Assembly (NCBI RefSeq): GCF_021440515.1
Contig: NZ_JAKCMV010000012.1
Location: 1-64,000 of the forward strand
Length of the DNA stretch: 64,000 nt
Source of the DNA: Enterobacter asburiae
GTDB taxonomy: Bacteria; Pseudomonadota; Gammaproteobacteria; Enterobacterales; Enterobacteriaceae
Direction of reading: 5' to 3'
The translations under genes were made by a program, and so were the position numbers. The notes under the pieces are model-generated. The model searched no databases, had not been told where the DNA came from, and saw only the letters and a program-made list of their open reading frames with translations. Shown in pieces: positions 19,590 to 29,514 of this stretch. The first letter of the stretch is position 1. Every line of letters begins with the position of its first letter.

Positions 19590-20575
19590 GCCAGCTGGCG
19601 GTCAGGCCGCGGGTCACAAGAGAGAGTACAGCTATGTATCACCTTCGAGTACCGCAAACAGAAGAAGAGTTAGACGTTTACTACCAGTTCCGCTGGGAGA
19701 TGCTGCGTAAGCCATTACATCAGCCGAAAGGCTCCGAGCGCGACGCCTGGGACGCGATGGCGCATCACCAGATGGTGGTGGACGAAGAGGGCAACCTGGT
19801 CGCCGTCGGGCGTTTGTATATCAACGCCGATAACGAAGCCTCAATCCGCTTTATGGCGGTTCATCCGTCCGTTCAGGACAAAGGCCTGGGCACGCTGATG
19901 GCGATGACGCTGGAATCCGTCGCCCGTCAGGAAGGGGTCAAACGCGTCACCTGTAGCGCCCGTGAAGACGCCGTCGAGTTCTTTGCCAAGCTCGGTTTTG
20001 TAAATCAGGGTGAGATCACCGCCCCGCAGACCACGCCGATTCGTCACTTTTTGATGATCAAACCTATCGCCACGCTGGATGATATTTTGCACCGCGCCGA
20101 CTGGTGCGGGCAGCTCCAGCAGGCCTGGTATCAGCACATCCCGTTAAGTGAAAAGATGGGCGTGCGCATTCAGCAGTACACCGGGCAGAAATTCATTACC
20201 ACTATGCCCGAGACCGGCAATCAAAATCCGCACCACACTCTGTTTGCGGGTAGCCTCTTCTCGCTGGCGACGCTGACCGGCTGGGGCCTGATCTGGCTGA
20301 TGCTGCGCGAGCGCCACCTCGGCGGCACCATCATTCTGGCCGATGCCCACATTCGCTACAGCGCGCCGATCAGCGGTAAGCCAAGCGCCGTCGCCGACCT
20401 GGGCGCGCTCGGGGGCGATCTCGACCGTCTGGCGCGAGGCCGCAAAGCCCGCGTGCAGATGCAGGTTGAGCTGTTTGGCGATGACACCTCAGGCGCCGTG
20501 TTTGAAGGCACCTACATCGTGCTCCCCGCGAAGCCCTACGGCGCGTTTGAAGAGGGTGGAAACGAGGAGGAGTAG
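19586..20575 (+). CDS. fabY: FabY (YiiD), acetyltransferase/thioesterase-like fatty acid initiation protein
   Basis: A GNAT acetyltransferase domain fills the N-terminal half (VAVGRLYI and [14 protein letters not shown] for acetyl-CoA). A hotdog thioesterase-like domain fills the C-terminal half ([21 protein letters not shown]). In E. coli, FabY/YiiD provides an alternative route to start fatty acid synthesis from acetyl-ACP. ATG at 19586 overlaps the dtd stop and gives 329 residues, equal to E. coli. The frame reaching back into dtd is not used. It is the last gene of the operon. Confidence 0.94.
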   Translation: MSQLAVRPRVTRESTAMYHLRVPQTEEELDVYYQFRWEMLRKPLHQPKGSERDAWDAMAHHQMVVDEEGNLVAVGRLYINADNEASIRFMAVHPSVQDKGLGTLMAMTLESVARQEGVKRVTCSAREDAVEFFAKLGFVNQGEITAPQTTPIRHFLMIKPIATLDDILHRADWCGQLQQAWYQHIPLSEKMGVRIQQYTGQKFITTMPETGNQNPHHTLFAGSLFSLATLTGWGLIWLMLRERHLGGTIILADAHIRYSAPISGKPSAVADLGALGGDLDRLARGRKARVQMQVELFGDDTSGAVFEGTYIVLPAKPYGAFEEGGNEEE

Positions 20576-20586
20576 CTGCTCTAGCG

Positions 20587-21504
20587 TTATCGCCGGGCGG
20601 AGCTTATCCGCCAGGCGATGTCCCGCATAACGTCTCGCGCTGACTGGCTAATGCCGCCAAGCTGAAAGAAGCCATGAATGACCCCCTGCCACCGCTGAGC
20701 GGTACACCTCACCTCCTGCTCTGCCAGATGCTGGTACAACATTTCTCCCTCATCGCATAGGGGATCGTACTCGGCGGTAATAATGTGCACCGGCGGAAGA
20801 CCGTTAAAATCATTCCGCCACAGCGGGCTGGCTTCAGGATGCTGACGGTCGGTATCTGCGAGATACATTTCATATCCGCTGAGCAGGGTATCGCGGGTAA
20901 TAACGTAATCCTGGCCATTAAGGATATAGCTATCAAAACTGGCCGTAGCGTCGAGCATGGGATAGATGAGAATGAGCTGAGCCGGGTTCCAGAGACCGTT
21001 GGCCTTGATCCTCAGAGCCGTCACCAGCGCCAGATGCCCCCCTGCGCTGTCCCCGCACAGGGTGATACGGTTTTTGTTTACGCCAAATACTTCTGCATTT
21101 TGCCAGACAAGCGTTGCAGCTCGCTCTGCGTCGTCATGCGCAGCAGGGAACCTATGCTCGGGTGCCAGTCTGTACTGAACCGCAATGATTCGGCAGTTAC
21201 CGTAAAATGCCAGCTGGCGGAGCTGGTTATCATGGGTTTCAAAACCTCCGCTGACAAAGCATCCGCCGTGATAATAGAGGGCACCGGGTAACGTTTCGGT
21301 GGCATTGAGAGGCGAATAAATCTGAAAAGTGAGGTCATCAATGACGCGCGTTTCAATCTGGACGCGAGCTTCTTTTTTCCCGGCGAGTACCGTACTGGCA
21401 ATATATCCTTTTCTTCGGTCATCAATATTCTGGTCACGCGAAGAAGGCCTTCCTGCATCAATAAAGTCCTTAACTAACTGCGCAATCCCGTTTTCCAGAG
21501 CCAT
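20587..21504 (-). CDS. Alpha/beta-hydrolase esterase, HSL (Aes-like) family
   Basis: This is probably a cytoplasmic carboxylesterase of the hormone-sensitive lipase family. The oxyanion motif is HGGCFVSGG (H79-G81), with Cys where the family usually has Gly. The nucleophile elbow is GDSAGG with S153, D247 lies in AEYDPLCDEG, and H277 in IHGFF, so the triad is intact. There is no signal peptide. The 305-residue length fits. The last codons are made from REP-like sequence. It is not at this locus in E. coli K-12. A LexA-type box lies 16 bases before the ATG, suggesting SOS control. The substrate is unknown. Confidence 0.85.
   Translation of the reverse strand: MALENGIAQLVKDFIDAGRPSSRDQNIDDRRKGYIASTVLAGKKEARVQIETRVIDDLTFQIYSPLNATETLPGALYYHGGCFVSGGFETHDNQLRQLAFYGNCRIIAVQYRLAPEHRFPAAHDDAERAATLVWQNAEVFGVNKNRITLCGDSAGGHLALVTALRIKANGLWNPAQLILIYPMLDATASFDSYILNGQDYVITRDTLLSGYEMYLADTDRQHPEASPLWRNDFNGLPPVHIITAEYDPLCDEGEMLYQHLAEQEVRCTAQRWQGVIHGFFQLGGISQSARDVMRDIAWRISSARR
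20591..20617. repeat. REP-like palindrome inside the esterase 3' end
   Basis: CGCCGGGCGGAGC...ATCCGCCAGGCG is a REP-type imperfect palindrome that encodes the final WRISSARR segment of the esterase. It also lies just after the convergent fabY stop, so it probably serves as a 3' element for both. Confidence 0.6.
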
Positions 21505-21519
21505 AGTAACGTTCTTTTA

Positions 21520-21539
21520 AGCTGTATGAATATACAGTT
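21520..21539. promoter_or_regulatory. LexA (SOS) box upstream of the esterase
   Basis: CTGTATGAATATACAG is a perfect CTG-N10-CAG SOS box with 6-bp inverted arms. It differs from the recA operator core (CTGTATGAGCATACAG) at two central bases. It lies 16 bases upstream of the esterase ATG on the minus strand and 187 bases before the antitoxin start on the plus strand. The sequence is seen; LexA control is inferred. Confidence 0.75.
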
Positions 21540-21683
21540 ATAGCCTGGTTTTTTGCGGAAGAAAACAACAAATTTTGTGAGAAAAGGGATCTGGAAAGCG
21601 GCTCGCAAATACCGGATAAACGCCTGTCGTCTGCTTTAACCCTACTTAAAAAAAGCGTATGTTGCCTTAAAAATGGACAATTA

Positions 21684-21703
21684 TGATATACTGAGGTGAT
21701 ATA
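21684..21703 (+). promoter_or_regulatory. TGATATA direct repeats, candidate antitoxin operator/promoter
   Basis: TGATATA occurs at 21684-21690 and 21697-21703, just before the ribbon-helix-helix gene. It overlaps a possible -10 (TATGAT at 21683). Antitoxins of this class bind short direct or inverted repeats at their own promoter, so autoregulation is inferred. Confidence 0.45.
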
Positions 21704-21726
21704 TGAGTTTGCTGGCGGAGCTTAAC

Positions 21727-21945
21727 ATGGGCAGGATCCTGATCGATTTGTCGGATGATGTAATCCAACGGCTGGATAATCTGAAACAGCTACGCAACCA
21801 GCCGCGTGCCGAGTTGCTGCGAGAAGCCATCGAGTTGTATCTCGATCAGCAAAGCACGTCGGTTATTCGCGATGCGCTTGGCCTTTGGGGAAACCAGCAG
21901 GAAGATGGGCTTGAGTACGAACGTAAGCTGCGTGAGGAGTGGTAA
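21727..21945 (+). CDS. Ribbon-helix-helix antitoxin-like protein (VapB-type)
   Basis: This 72-residue protein begins GRILIDLSDDVIQRLDNL, a typical RHH strand followed by a helix, and continues PRAELLREAIELYLDQQ. The C-terminal part (LGLWGNQQEDGLEYERKLREEW) is acidic and aromatic, as in toxin-binding tails. I use ATG at 21727, with GGAG 6 bases before it. ATG at 21703 (80 residues) also has a good ribosome site. It overlaps no neighbour; the PIN gene starts 2 bases after its stop. E. coli K-12 has an orphan RHH gene (yiiE) at this locus. Confidence 0.8.
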   Translation: MGRILIDLSDDVIQRLDNLKQLRNQPRAELLREAIELYLDQQSTSVIRDALGLWGNQQEDGLEYERKLREEW

Positions 21946-21947
21946 TC

Positions 21948-22319
21948 ATGGAACACATGGCGGTGTTTGATACCAATATTCTTATCGATCTTTTCAATAA
22001 TCGCGTTGAAGCTGCGGACACAATCGATCGTACCGCGTCGCGTCGGGCTATTAGCCTGATCACCTGGATGGAAGTCATGGTCGGCGCTCGCAAACATGGT
22101 CAGGAAGTAAAAACAGCGGCGGTGATGGGCGCGTTTGAGATTATTGATGTGTCGCGTGAAATTGCTGAACGAAGCGTTCTTCTTCGTGAGAAGCACGGCA
22201 TGAAGCTGCCGGATGCCATTATTTTAGCGACGGCACAGAGCAGGAATTGCCCGTTAGTTTCAAGGAATACAAAAGACTTTTCGGGGATCGCCGGGGTGGT
22301 GACGCCTTATCAACTGTAG
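21948..22319 (+). CDS. PIN-domain toxin-like ribonuclease (VapC-type)
   Basis: This is a 123-residue PIN domain, probably a toxin RNase. The acidic metal-binding residues are visible: FDTNILIDL near the start, the E in TWMEVMVG, D in KLPDAIILATA and the late NTKDF. ATG at 21948 follows GAGGAG at 21934-21939 within the antitoxin end, so the pair is coupled; a GTG at 21939 is a less likely start. All key residues are present, so I see no sign of decay. The RNA target is unknown. A REP element begins at its stop codon. Confidence 0.82.
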   Translation: MEHMAVFDTNILIDLFNNRVEAADTIDRTASRRAISLITWMEVMVGARKHGQEVKTAAVMGAFEIIDVSREIAERSVLLREKHGMKLPDAIILATAQSRNCPLVSRNTKDFSGIAGVVTPYQL

Positions 22320-22345
22320 GCCGGGCAAGCTTGCGCCGCCCGGCA
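22317..22345. repeat. REP element between the toxin gene and fdhE
   Basis: TAGGCCGGGCAAGC...GCCGCCCGGCA forms a REP palindrome in the 39-base gap between convergent genes. Its TAG is the toxin stop codon. Confidence 0.75.
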
Positions 22346-22358
22346 CTATTACAGGAGA

Positions 22359-23288
22359 CTACTCCCCTTCACCCGGGAACAGGAACGGGTTAATAGAGCT
22401 ACGGGCAAAGCCCTCCTGCTCCATTTTGGCGTCCAGGATCAGTGAGGCGAGATCGTCTGCGACCGCTTCGACTTTCGGGTCTTTTTCCTGATACAGGATC
22501 TTCAGGTAAGTGCCGCAGTCGCCACAGCTTTCGGCTTTCACCGCCGCGTCTTCGTTTTCCAGCGACCAGTAGTTCAGATCGCGGGTCTGCTCGCAGTTGC
22601 TGCACTTGATGCGCACCACGTGCCACTCGGTTTCGCACAGGTTGCAGTGCAGATAGCGCAGCCCTTGCGTGGTACCAATTTGCACCATGCTGGAGACCGG
22701 CATTGAGCCGCACACCGGACAGAACTGGCGTGCTTCGCCGTATTCAGCGCGGGCTTTGCCTGGGATCAGGCTCGCCATTTGCGCCCAGTAGAGCGACAGG
22801 GCAGCCCAGATAAACGGGGCTTTATCGCTGCTGACCAGCGAGAAGTCGGACGCGAACAGCGCGCTCGCCATCTCTTCCAGCTCCTGATCGGAGGCCTTTT
22901 CCAGATTCTCGATCACCGCCAGCGCGGTACCGCTCATCTCGGGCTTCAGCTCGGCAATCAGGGAGTGCAGCAGCTTATGCCAGTGCTTGTCGCGCGGCAG
23001 GACGTGAATATCCAGCGGCGGCTTGCCCTGCTCGCTGGCTTCTTTGATGCGCGCGGTGAGATCCAGTTGCAGCGGGTGGTCGTACAGCACCACCTCCTGC
23101 GCGTGGGCGACAAGTGCGGCAAAGCGCAGGAAATCGCCCAGCGGATTGCTCTCTGCCAGCTCGCGCAGGCGTTCTGCGCGGCGGTTGTAGAGGTTCTTGA
23201 GTCTGGGGAATAACAACGGCGGAATGTAATCCGCCGTGCGTTTCTCGCTCGAACCCAGCTCATCTTGCGGGATTATGCGAATACTCAT
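22359..23288 (-). CDS. fdhE: FdhE, formate dehydrogenase accessory protein
   Basis: FdhE is a cytoplasmic rubredoxin-like iron protein needed for maturation of the respiratory formate dehydrogenases. At 309 residues it is full length. The C-terminal half holds the CxxC pairs [20 protein letters not shown] and CGDCGTYLK. It overlaps fdoI by 4 bases (ATGA) and is the last gene of fdoGHI-fdhE. Confidence 0.96.
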   Translation of the reverse strand: MSIRIIPQDELGSSEKRTADYIPPLLFPRLKNLYNRRAERLRELAESNPLGDFLRFAALVAHAQEVVLYDHPLQLDLTARIKEASEQGKPPLDIHVLPRDKHWHKLLHSLIAELKPEMSGTALAVIENLEKASDQELEEMASALFASDFSLVSSDKAPFIWAALSLYWAQMASLIPGKARAEYGEARQFCPVCGSMPVSSMVQIGTTQGLRYLHCNLCETEWHVVRIKCSNCEQTRDLNYWSLENEDAAVKAESCGDCGTYLKILYQEKDPKVEAVADDLASLILDAKMEQEGFARSSINPFLFPGEGE

Positions 23289-23920
23289 TCAGATGACTTT
23301 TCCTGTTTCTGGCGGACTTCACGGTACCAGCGCGGGTGATGTTTCTTCGCCCACGTTTTGGTTACCCATCCTTCCACCATCGCGGTAATGGTGCCTTTCA
23401 CCCAAAGGGCGGCGTAAATATGCACCATGATAACCACAATTAACGCCACTGCGGCAAATGAATGCAGCATCAGCGCGAATCGGATCACCGGGATTGAGAA
23501 AGCAGGCGCAAAGTACGGACGCCAGATGATCACACCGCTGACCAGCAACAGGACCAGGAAGATAATCGCCGCCCAGAATACGCATTTCTGGCCGAAGTTA
23601 TAACGCCCGGTATCACCTACTTCCTCGTTGACGACGATCTTACGAATATTCTTCGCCCAAAAGATATCATCCCGATTGATTAGGTTGTGATGCCAGTAAC
23701 GGAAAAACATGATGATAAACGACGCAAACATGATGACGCCGACAAACGGGTGCAGAATACGCGCCAGCTGTGGTGTCCCCATAATTTGCATCAACCAGTT
23801 GAAGGACGGGAAGAAGAATCCCAGCCCGCTTATCGCCGCCAGCATGAAGCAGAAGGCGGTGACCCAGTGGTTGATACGTTCCGGCGCGGTATAGCGCACG
23901 ATGGTGTCACGTCTTCTCAT
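23285..23920 (-). CDS. fdoI: FdoI, formate dehydrogenase-O cytochrome b556 subunit
   Basis: This is the inner-membrane di-haem b subunit that passes electrons from FdoH to quinone. The 211-residue protein has four hydrophobic segments, and the conserved histidines include those in [19 protein letters not shown] and LMLHSFAA. It overlaps fdoH upstream and fdhE downstream by 4 bases each, so translation is coupled. Confidence 0.96.
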   Translation of the reverse strand: MRRRDTIVRYTAPERINHWVTAFCFMLAAISGLGFFFPSFNWLMQIMGTPQLARILHPFVGVIMFASFIIMFFRYWHHNLINRDDIFWAKNIRKIVVNEEVGDTGRYNFGQKCVFWAAIIFLVLLLVSGVIIWRPYFAPAFSIPVIRFALMLHSFAAVALIVVIMVHIYAALWVKGTITAMVEGWVTKTWAKKHHPRWYREVRQKQEKSSE

Positions 23921-24819
23921 TTGCGCACCTCGTCTTTCTCTTCATGCAGGTTGTCTTCTTCCTCTTCCGCACGGTTCGGGCCGACACCGACGTAGTGGAA
24001 GATACTGGCTGCGAAGGTAGCCGCAAAGCCGACCGCTGCCAGCGGTTTCCAGATGCCTTTCCAGAACTTCACGGTGGCGCTGATTTCCGGGTTCTCCGGC
24101 AGGCCGTGATACAGATTCGGCTTGTCGGCGTGGTGCAGCACGTACATGACGTGCGTACCGCCAACACCGGCCGGATCGTACAGGCCCGCGTTGTCGTAAC
24201 CACGGGTTTTCAGCTCGCCCACGCGCTCTGCCGCCAGCGTTTTCATATCCTCTTTAGAACCAAAGTGGATAGCGCCGGTCGGGCAGGTCTTCACGCACGC
24301 TGGCTCCTGGCCGACGGTTACGCGGTCGACGCACAGCGTACATTTGTAGACGCGGTTGTCTTCCGGGTTCAGGCGCGGCACGTCGAACGGGCAGCCCGCA
24401 ATGCAGTAGCCGCAGCCGATGCACTGTTCAGACTGGAAGTCGACGATACCGTTGGCATACTGAATGATAGCCCCTTCTGACGGACACGCCTTCAGGCAGC
24501 CCGGATCCGCGCAGTGCATACAGCCGTCTTTGCGGATAAGCCATTCCAGCTTGTCGTTCTGCTCCACTTCCGAGAAACGCATCACCGTCCAGGACTTGGC
24601 GGTCAGGTCCGCCGGGTTGTCGTACACCCCGACGTTGTGACCCACTTCATCACGGAGATCGTTCCACTCAGAACAGGCCACCTGACAGGCTTTACAGCCG
24701 ATACAGGTGGTCACGTCGATAAGCTTCGCCACTTCCTGCTGGTGGTCCCGCGCCTGTGGCGCGGGAGTGAAACCGTTAGTCGCGGAACGACGAATGATGT
24801 CTTGCGATTGATAAGCCAT
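23917..24819 (-). CDS. fdoH: FdoH, formate dehydrogenase-O iron-sulfur subunit
   Basis: FdoH carries four [4Fe-4S] clusters linking FdoG to FdoI. Its cysteine clusters include [37 protein letters not shown] and [10 protein letters not shown]-terminal transmembrane helix ([20 protein letters not shown]) anchors it facing the periplasm. At 300 residues it is full length. It begins 12 bases after the fdoG stop. Confidence 0.97.
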   Translation of the reverse strand: MAYQSQDIIRRSATNGFTPAPQARDHQQEVAKLIDVTTCIGCKACQVACSEWNDLRDEVGHNVGVYDNPADLTAKSWTVMRFSEVEQNDKLEWLIRKDGCMHCADPGCLKACPSEGAIIQYANGIVDFQSEQCIGCGYCIAGCPFDVPRLNPEDNRVYKCTLCVDRVTVGQEPACVKTCPTGAIHFGSKEDMKTLAAERVGELKTRGYDNAGLYDPAGVGGTHVMYVLHHADKPNLYHGLPENPEISATVKFWKGIWKPLAAVGFAATFAASIFHYVGVGPNRAEEEEDNLHEEKDEVRK

Positions 24820-24831
24820 AAGTCGTCTCCG

Positions 24832-27800
24832 TTACACCTTTTCCACGTTCACGAGGAAGGCCTTAAACTCCGGCGTCTGCGTGTTCGCATCGCCGACGAA
24901 CGGCGTCAGGGTGTTTGCAATAAACCCTTTCTTCGTCACGCCTTCATAACCCCAGTGAATCGGAATACCGATAGTATCCACCTGCTGACCGTGAACGTTC
25001 AGCGTGCGAATGCGCTTGGTCACCACCGCCTTGGCCTTGATATAGCCACGGTTAGAGGAGACCTTCACGGTATCGCCGTGGGCAATGCCGAGCTTGTTCG
25101 CCAGCTTCTCGCCGATCTCCACAAACTGTTCCGGCTGCGCGATAGCGTTAAGCAGCGCGTGCTTGGTCCAGTAGTGGAAGTGCTCGGTCAGACGGTAAGT
25201 GGTGCCGACATACGGGAACTTGTCCTTTTTACCCAGCGCTTCGAAATCGCCCTTAAAGATACGGGCTGCCGGGTTAGAGACCACGTTCGGGTGCAGCGGG
25301 TTGGTGCCCAGCGGCGTTTCAAACGGCTCGTAGTGTTCCGGGAACGGTCCTTCGGCCATCTTATCGATAGCAAACAGGCGACCCATCCCTTCAGGCTGCA
25401 TGATAAACGGCCCAACGTCGCTGCCAGGTGCGGCAGTGCTGTAGTCCGGAATATCCACGCCGCCCCATTTCGCGCCGTCCCACTTCAGCAGCTGACGCTT
25501 CGGATCCCACGGGTTGCCCTGCGGGTCAGCGGAGGCACGGTTATAGAGGATGCGGCGGTTAAGCGGCCACGCCCATGCCCAGCCCAGCGTATTACCCAGA
25601 CCTGACGGGTCTGCGTTATCGCGGTTGGCCATCTGGTTACCTTTCGGCGTCCAGCTACCGGCAAAGATCCAGCAGCCGCTCGACGTTGTACCGTCATCGC
25701 GCAGGTGCGCGAAGGTGCTAAGCTGATCGCCTTTCTTCGCCAGTACCGCACCGGTAGCCGGGTCAATAACGTCCGCCAGCGCCTTACCGTTGCTCTCCAT
25801 CGCCACTTCTTCTGGCTGCGGATTTTCCGGCGTCGCGTAGTTCCAGGTCATGTTCAGAACCGGTTCCGGGGTCGCGCCGCCTTCTGCCGCATACATCTTA
25901 CGCAGGCGTAAGAAGATACCGGCCAGGATCTCGCCGTCGTTCATGGCGATACCCGGGGCGTCCGCACCTTTCCAGTGCCACTGCAACCAGCGGCCGGAGT
26001 TAACGATAGAACCGTTCTCTTCCGCGAAGCAGGTGGACGGCAGACGGAACACTTCGGTCTGAATCTTCGACGGATCAACGTCGTTCGATTCACCGTGGTT
26101 CTGCCAGAAGGTCGAGGTTTCGGTATTGAGCGGATCAATCGTCACCAGGAACTTCAGCTTCGACAGGGACGCGACAACCTTGTTCTTGTTCGGGAACGAG
26201 GCCACCGGGTTAAAGCCCTGGCAGATATAGCCGTTGACCTTGCCCTGGTTCATCATTTCGAAGTACTGGAGAACGTCGTAACCCTTGTCCCACTTCGGCA
26301 GCCAGTCAAAGCCCCAGCTGTTTTCCGCCGTCGCTTTATCGCCGAAGAAGGCCTTCATCATGGAAACGAAGAACTTCGGATAGTTGCCCCAGTAGTTCAC
26401 CTGGCCTTCGAGCAGCGGTTTTGGCGTGCTGGCCGTCAGGTAGGTTTGCAGATCGGTCTGTTTCTCGCTTGGCAGGTTCATATAGCCCGGCAGGCTTTGA
26501 GACAGCAGGCCGAGGTCGGTCAGACCCTGAATGTTGGAGTGACCGCGCAGGGCGTTAACGCCGCCGCCTGCCATCCCCATGTTGCCGAGCAACAGCTGAA
26601 CCATCGCCATCGTACGGATGTTCTGCGCGCCGATGGAGTGTTGCGTCCAGCCGAGCGCATACAGGAACGACGCGGTTTTATCTTTCGCGCTGGTTTCTGC
26701 AATCATCTCGCACACTTTCAGGAAGTCGGCCTTCGGCGTACCGCAGATGTTCTCAACCACTTCTGGCGTGTAGCGGGAAACGTGCTCTTTCAGCAGATTC
26801 CACACGCAGCGCGGGTGTTGCAGGGTGGTGTCGCGCTTCGCAAAGCCCTTCTCATCCAGCTCGTAGTTCCAGCTGGTTTTGTCGTACCTGCGTTTTTCGG
26901 CGTCATAACCGCTGAACAGGCCATCGTCGAAGCTGTAGTCCTCACGCACGATCAGGCTGGCGTTGGTGTAGGCCTCGGTGTATTCGCGGTTATATTTTTC
27001 GTTGTTCATCAGGTACAGCAAGACGCCTGACAGGAAAGTAATGTCAGTACCTGAACGAATAGGGGTGTAGAAATCCGCCACTGACGCAGTACGCGTAAAG
27101 CGGGGATCGATCACAATCAGTTTCGCACCATTGTGGATTTTGGCTTCCATCGCCCAGCGGAACCCGACAGGGTGCGCTTCAGCGGCGTTACCGCCCATCA
27201 CCACAATGAGGTTGGCGTTCTTGATGTCGACCCAGTGGTTGGTCATCGCACCGCGACCAAATGTTGGAGCAAGACTTGCTACCGTTGGTCCGTGTCAGAC
27301 ACGCGCCTGGTTGTCGACCGCGAGCATACCGAGCGCACGCGTGAATTTCTGGGTTAAATAGCCGGTTTCGTTACTGGATGCGGACGCACACAACATCCCG
27401 GTAGAGAGCCAGCGGTTGACCGTTACGCCATCGGCATTTTTATCGATGAAGTTAGCATCGCGGTCTTCTTTCATCAGTTTGGAAATGCGGTCAAATGCCT
27501 CTTCCCAGCTGATTTGCTGCCATTTATCAGAGCCTGGGGCACGGTATTCCGGGTATTTGAGGCGGCTTTCAGAGTGGATAAAGTCCACCAGACCGGCCCC
27601 TTTCGGACACAACGCACCGCGGTTGACCGGGTGATCCGGGTCGCCTTCGATGTGGAAGATTGACGCTTTGGCATTTTTTGCACCGTCGCCGAGGCTATAC
27701 ATCAACAGCCCGCAACCGACAGAGCAGTACGTACAGGTATTACGGGTTTCACGGGTGCGCAGCAGCTTGTACTGCCGCGTTTCCGCCAGCGCTACGCCGG

Positions 27801-27882
27801 GTGCAAAGCCCAGTGCCGCTGCCGTGGTGCCTGCCATACCGCCAGCGCAGATCTTAAAGAACTGCCTTCTGCTGACCTGCAT
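24832..27882 (-). CDS. fdoG: FdoG, formate dehydrogenase-O catalytic subunit, selenoprotein
   Basis: FdoG is the periplasmic molybdenum-selenium formate dehydrogenase of aerobic and nitrate respiration. It is one reading frame interrupted by TGA at 27295-27297, read as selenocysteine at residue 196 (RV-U-HGPTVASLAP). Read through, it is 1016 residues, the same as E. coli FdoG. The N-terminus is a Tat signal (SRRQFFK), followed by the 4Fe-4S motif CTYCSVGC. It needs bis-MGD (MobA), SelB/SelC, FdhD and FdhE. Ordinary ORF calling splits it into two pieces. It is divergent from fdhD. Confidence 0.97.
27250..27297 (-). promoter_or_regulatory. UGA selenocysteine codon and SECIS element of fdoG
   Basis: On the minus strand the UGA is followed within the coding region by a hairpin whose tip is built from AGCAAGTCTTGCT. 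This corresponds to the bacterial SECIS element bound by SelB-Sec-tRNA. It agrees with the E. coli fdoG element as remembered. Confidence 0.85.
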
Positions 27883-28127
27883 GGGTCACTCCTTGTTTCG
27901 ACATTGCTACCCTCAATACGTCGCGCCGCAGGCTCGTTGGCTGCGGTGCGTCATCTTTCGGGTAATTATTGTTTTACTTCACGGTTGAGAATGAACCGCA
28001 AAGGAGAAAAATTTGCGTTAAACCCTCATTCCCACGAGGGATATCAACAGAATACCACAATGTCGGTATGCCTGTTCCAACCGCGTTAAAACAAAGTGAA
28101 CGTATTATCACGGCATTGATTATAAAA

Positions 28128-28143
28128 TGTGATATCAATCACA
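28128..28143. promoter_or_regulatory. Perfect CRP site between fdoG and fdhD
   Basis: TGTGATATCAATCACA matches all ten specified bases of TGTGA-N6-TCACA. It lies 164 bases before the fdhD start and 246 bases before fdoG in their divergent spacer. The match is seen; which gene it serves is not resolved. The rest of the 424-base spacer shows no gene. Confidence 0.7.
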
Positions 28144-28306
28144 TTAATAACCCTGCATGTTAAAGGGGTGTATCAGGACGCCGGTTGCACCCCTCCCAAT
28201 GGAGTAGGTAAACTCGATGCTGAAAAATTGATCCATACTATGCGTAAGCCCTGCACTTTGTGATGCAATAGCAGGCTCACCTCCGTGGTTGTTCAGGAAT
28301 ACCGTC

Positions 28307-29143
28307 GTGTCTAAACAAAACCGTGCTATCGACTCGCTGCCACTGCCCGCGGGCATTGTGGAAATGTCGGTACGCAGACCACCCCAACTCTCCCGCGCTA
28401 CGCCCGATTTTCTGGCGGAAGAAGTGCCCGTTGCCCTGGTGTACAACGGCATTTCGCACGTGGTGATGATGGCCTCGCCCAAAGACCTTGAGCTGTTCGC
28501 GATGGGTTTTTCGCTGTCGGAAGGCATTATCGAGCATCCGCAGGAGATCTACGGCATGGACGTGGTGCAGGCCTGCAACGGCCTCGAAGTGCAGATTGAG
28601 CTTTCCAGCCGCCGCTTTATGGGGTTGAAAGAGCGCCGTCGGGCGCTGGCCGGACGCACGGGCTGCGGCGTGTGCGGGGTTGAGCAGCTCAACGATATCG
28701 GCAAGCCCATTACGCCGCTGCCATTTACCCAGACCTTTAACCTCGCCCATCTCGACAAGGCGCTGGAGCATCTCAACGACGTCCAGCCAATAGGTCAGCT
28801 GAGCGGCTGTACGCACGCGGCGGCGTGGGTGCTGCCGTCGGGTGAGATTGCCGGCGGGCACGAGGATGTCGGGCGTCACGTGGCGCTGGATAAGCTGCTC
28901 GGGCGTCGGGCGCGTGAGAACGCGCTCTGGCAGCAGGGCGCGGCGCTGGTCTCCAGCCGGGCGAGCTATGAGATGGTGCAGAAGTCCGCCATGTGCGGTA
29001 TCGAAATTCTATTCGCGGTATCGGCGGCGACCACGCTGGCGGTCGACGTGGCCGAGCGTTGCAACCTGACGCTGGTGGGATTCTGTAAGCCGGGACGCGC
29101 GACAATTTATACCCATCCGCAGCGCTTAATAGTTGATCAGTAA
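28307..29143 (+). CDS. fdhD: FdhD, sulfurtransferase for formate dehydrogenase
   Basis: FdhD passes sulfur from IscS to the molybdenum cofactor of formate dehydrogenase. The active CGVC motif sits in [31 protein letters not shown] and the C-terminal [16 protein letters not shown] are conserved. I use GTG at 28307, which follows AGGA and gives 278 residues (277 in E. coli). A TTG at 28289 is in frame. The first about 40 residues differ from E. coli and Salmonella, which is usual for this variable region. Confidence 0.93.
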   Translation: MSKQNRAIDSLPLPAGIVEMSVRRPPQLSRATPDFLAEEVPVALVYNGISHVVMMASPKDLELFAMGFSLSEGIIEHPQEIYGMDVVQACNGLEVQIELSSRRFMGLKERRRALAGRTGCGVCGVEQLNDIGKPITPLPFTQTFNLAHLDKALEHLNDVQPIGQLSGCTHAAAWVLPSGEIAGGHEDVGRHVALDKLLGRRARENALWQQGAALVSSRASYEMVQKSAMCGIEILFAVSAATTLAVDVAERCNLTLVGFCKPGRATIYTHPQRLIVDQ

Positions 29144-29257
29144 TTTTGAAAAATATTAGCAAATCCTTCCGCTTTTAGTTGTTCATGATGAGGTCTAATA
29201 TTTATCTCATCAAGGCACGGCGCCTTACACAAACAACTTAACGAAAGGGTTTATATC

Positions 29258-29470
29258 ATGAAAAGCATCAAAACTTTTGTCGCAGTAATCGCTCTGGCTA
29301 CGTCTTTCGGTTCTTTCGCTGCACAGACCGTGACCGCAACCGCCTCTACCATCGATAGCGCAGAAGCAAAAATCGCGGCACAGGCTCAGGAAGCGGGCGC
29401 GTCATCTTACAAAATTACCCAGGCTTTCGCCGGTAACCGCGTACACATGACCGCTGAACTGAACAAATAA
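29258..29470 (+). CDS. DUF1471 (YdgH/BhsA/McbA-type) small periplasmic protein
   Basis: This 70-residue protein has a Sec signal peptide (ATSFGSFAAQ cleavage region) and a mature part of about 48 residues ending AGNRVHMTAELNK. That is typical of DUF1471 proteins, which are often induced by stress and linked to biofilm or envelope phenotypes. It is a single gene with its own terminator and sits 114 bases after fdhD. It is not at this locus in E. coli K-12. Which DUF1471 paralogue it is cannot be told from sequence alone. Confidence 0.85.
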   Translation: MKSIKTFVAVIALATSFGSFAAQTVTATASTIDSAEAKIAAQAQEAGASSYKITQAFAGNRVHMTAELNK

Positions 29471-29486
29471 GCAGGCAACATCGTCG

Positions 29487-29514
29487 AAAGAGCGCCCCCG
29501 GGGCGCTTTTTTTA
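29487..29514 (+). terminator. Terminator of the DUF1471 gene
   Basis: An AGCGCCCC / GGGGCGCT stem with a T run is shared tail-to-tail with the azlD-like gene, whose stop codon is at its end. Confidence 0.88.

Noticed and set aside
24514-27030. Long plus-strand frames opposite fdoG/fdoH (351-363 codons)
   Set aside because: They are antisense shadows of strongly biased high-G+C coding sequence; translations are Arg/His/Val-rich with no domain.
27295-27297. fdoG as a pseudogene because of an in-frame TGA
   Set aside because: The TGA is the selenocysteine codon at the conserved position, with SECIS downstream.
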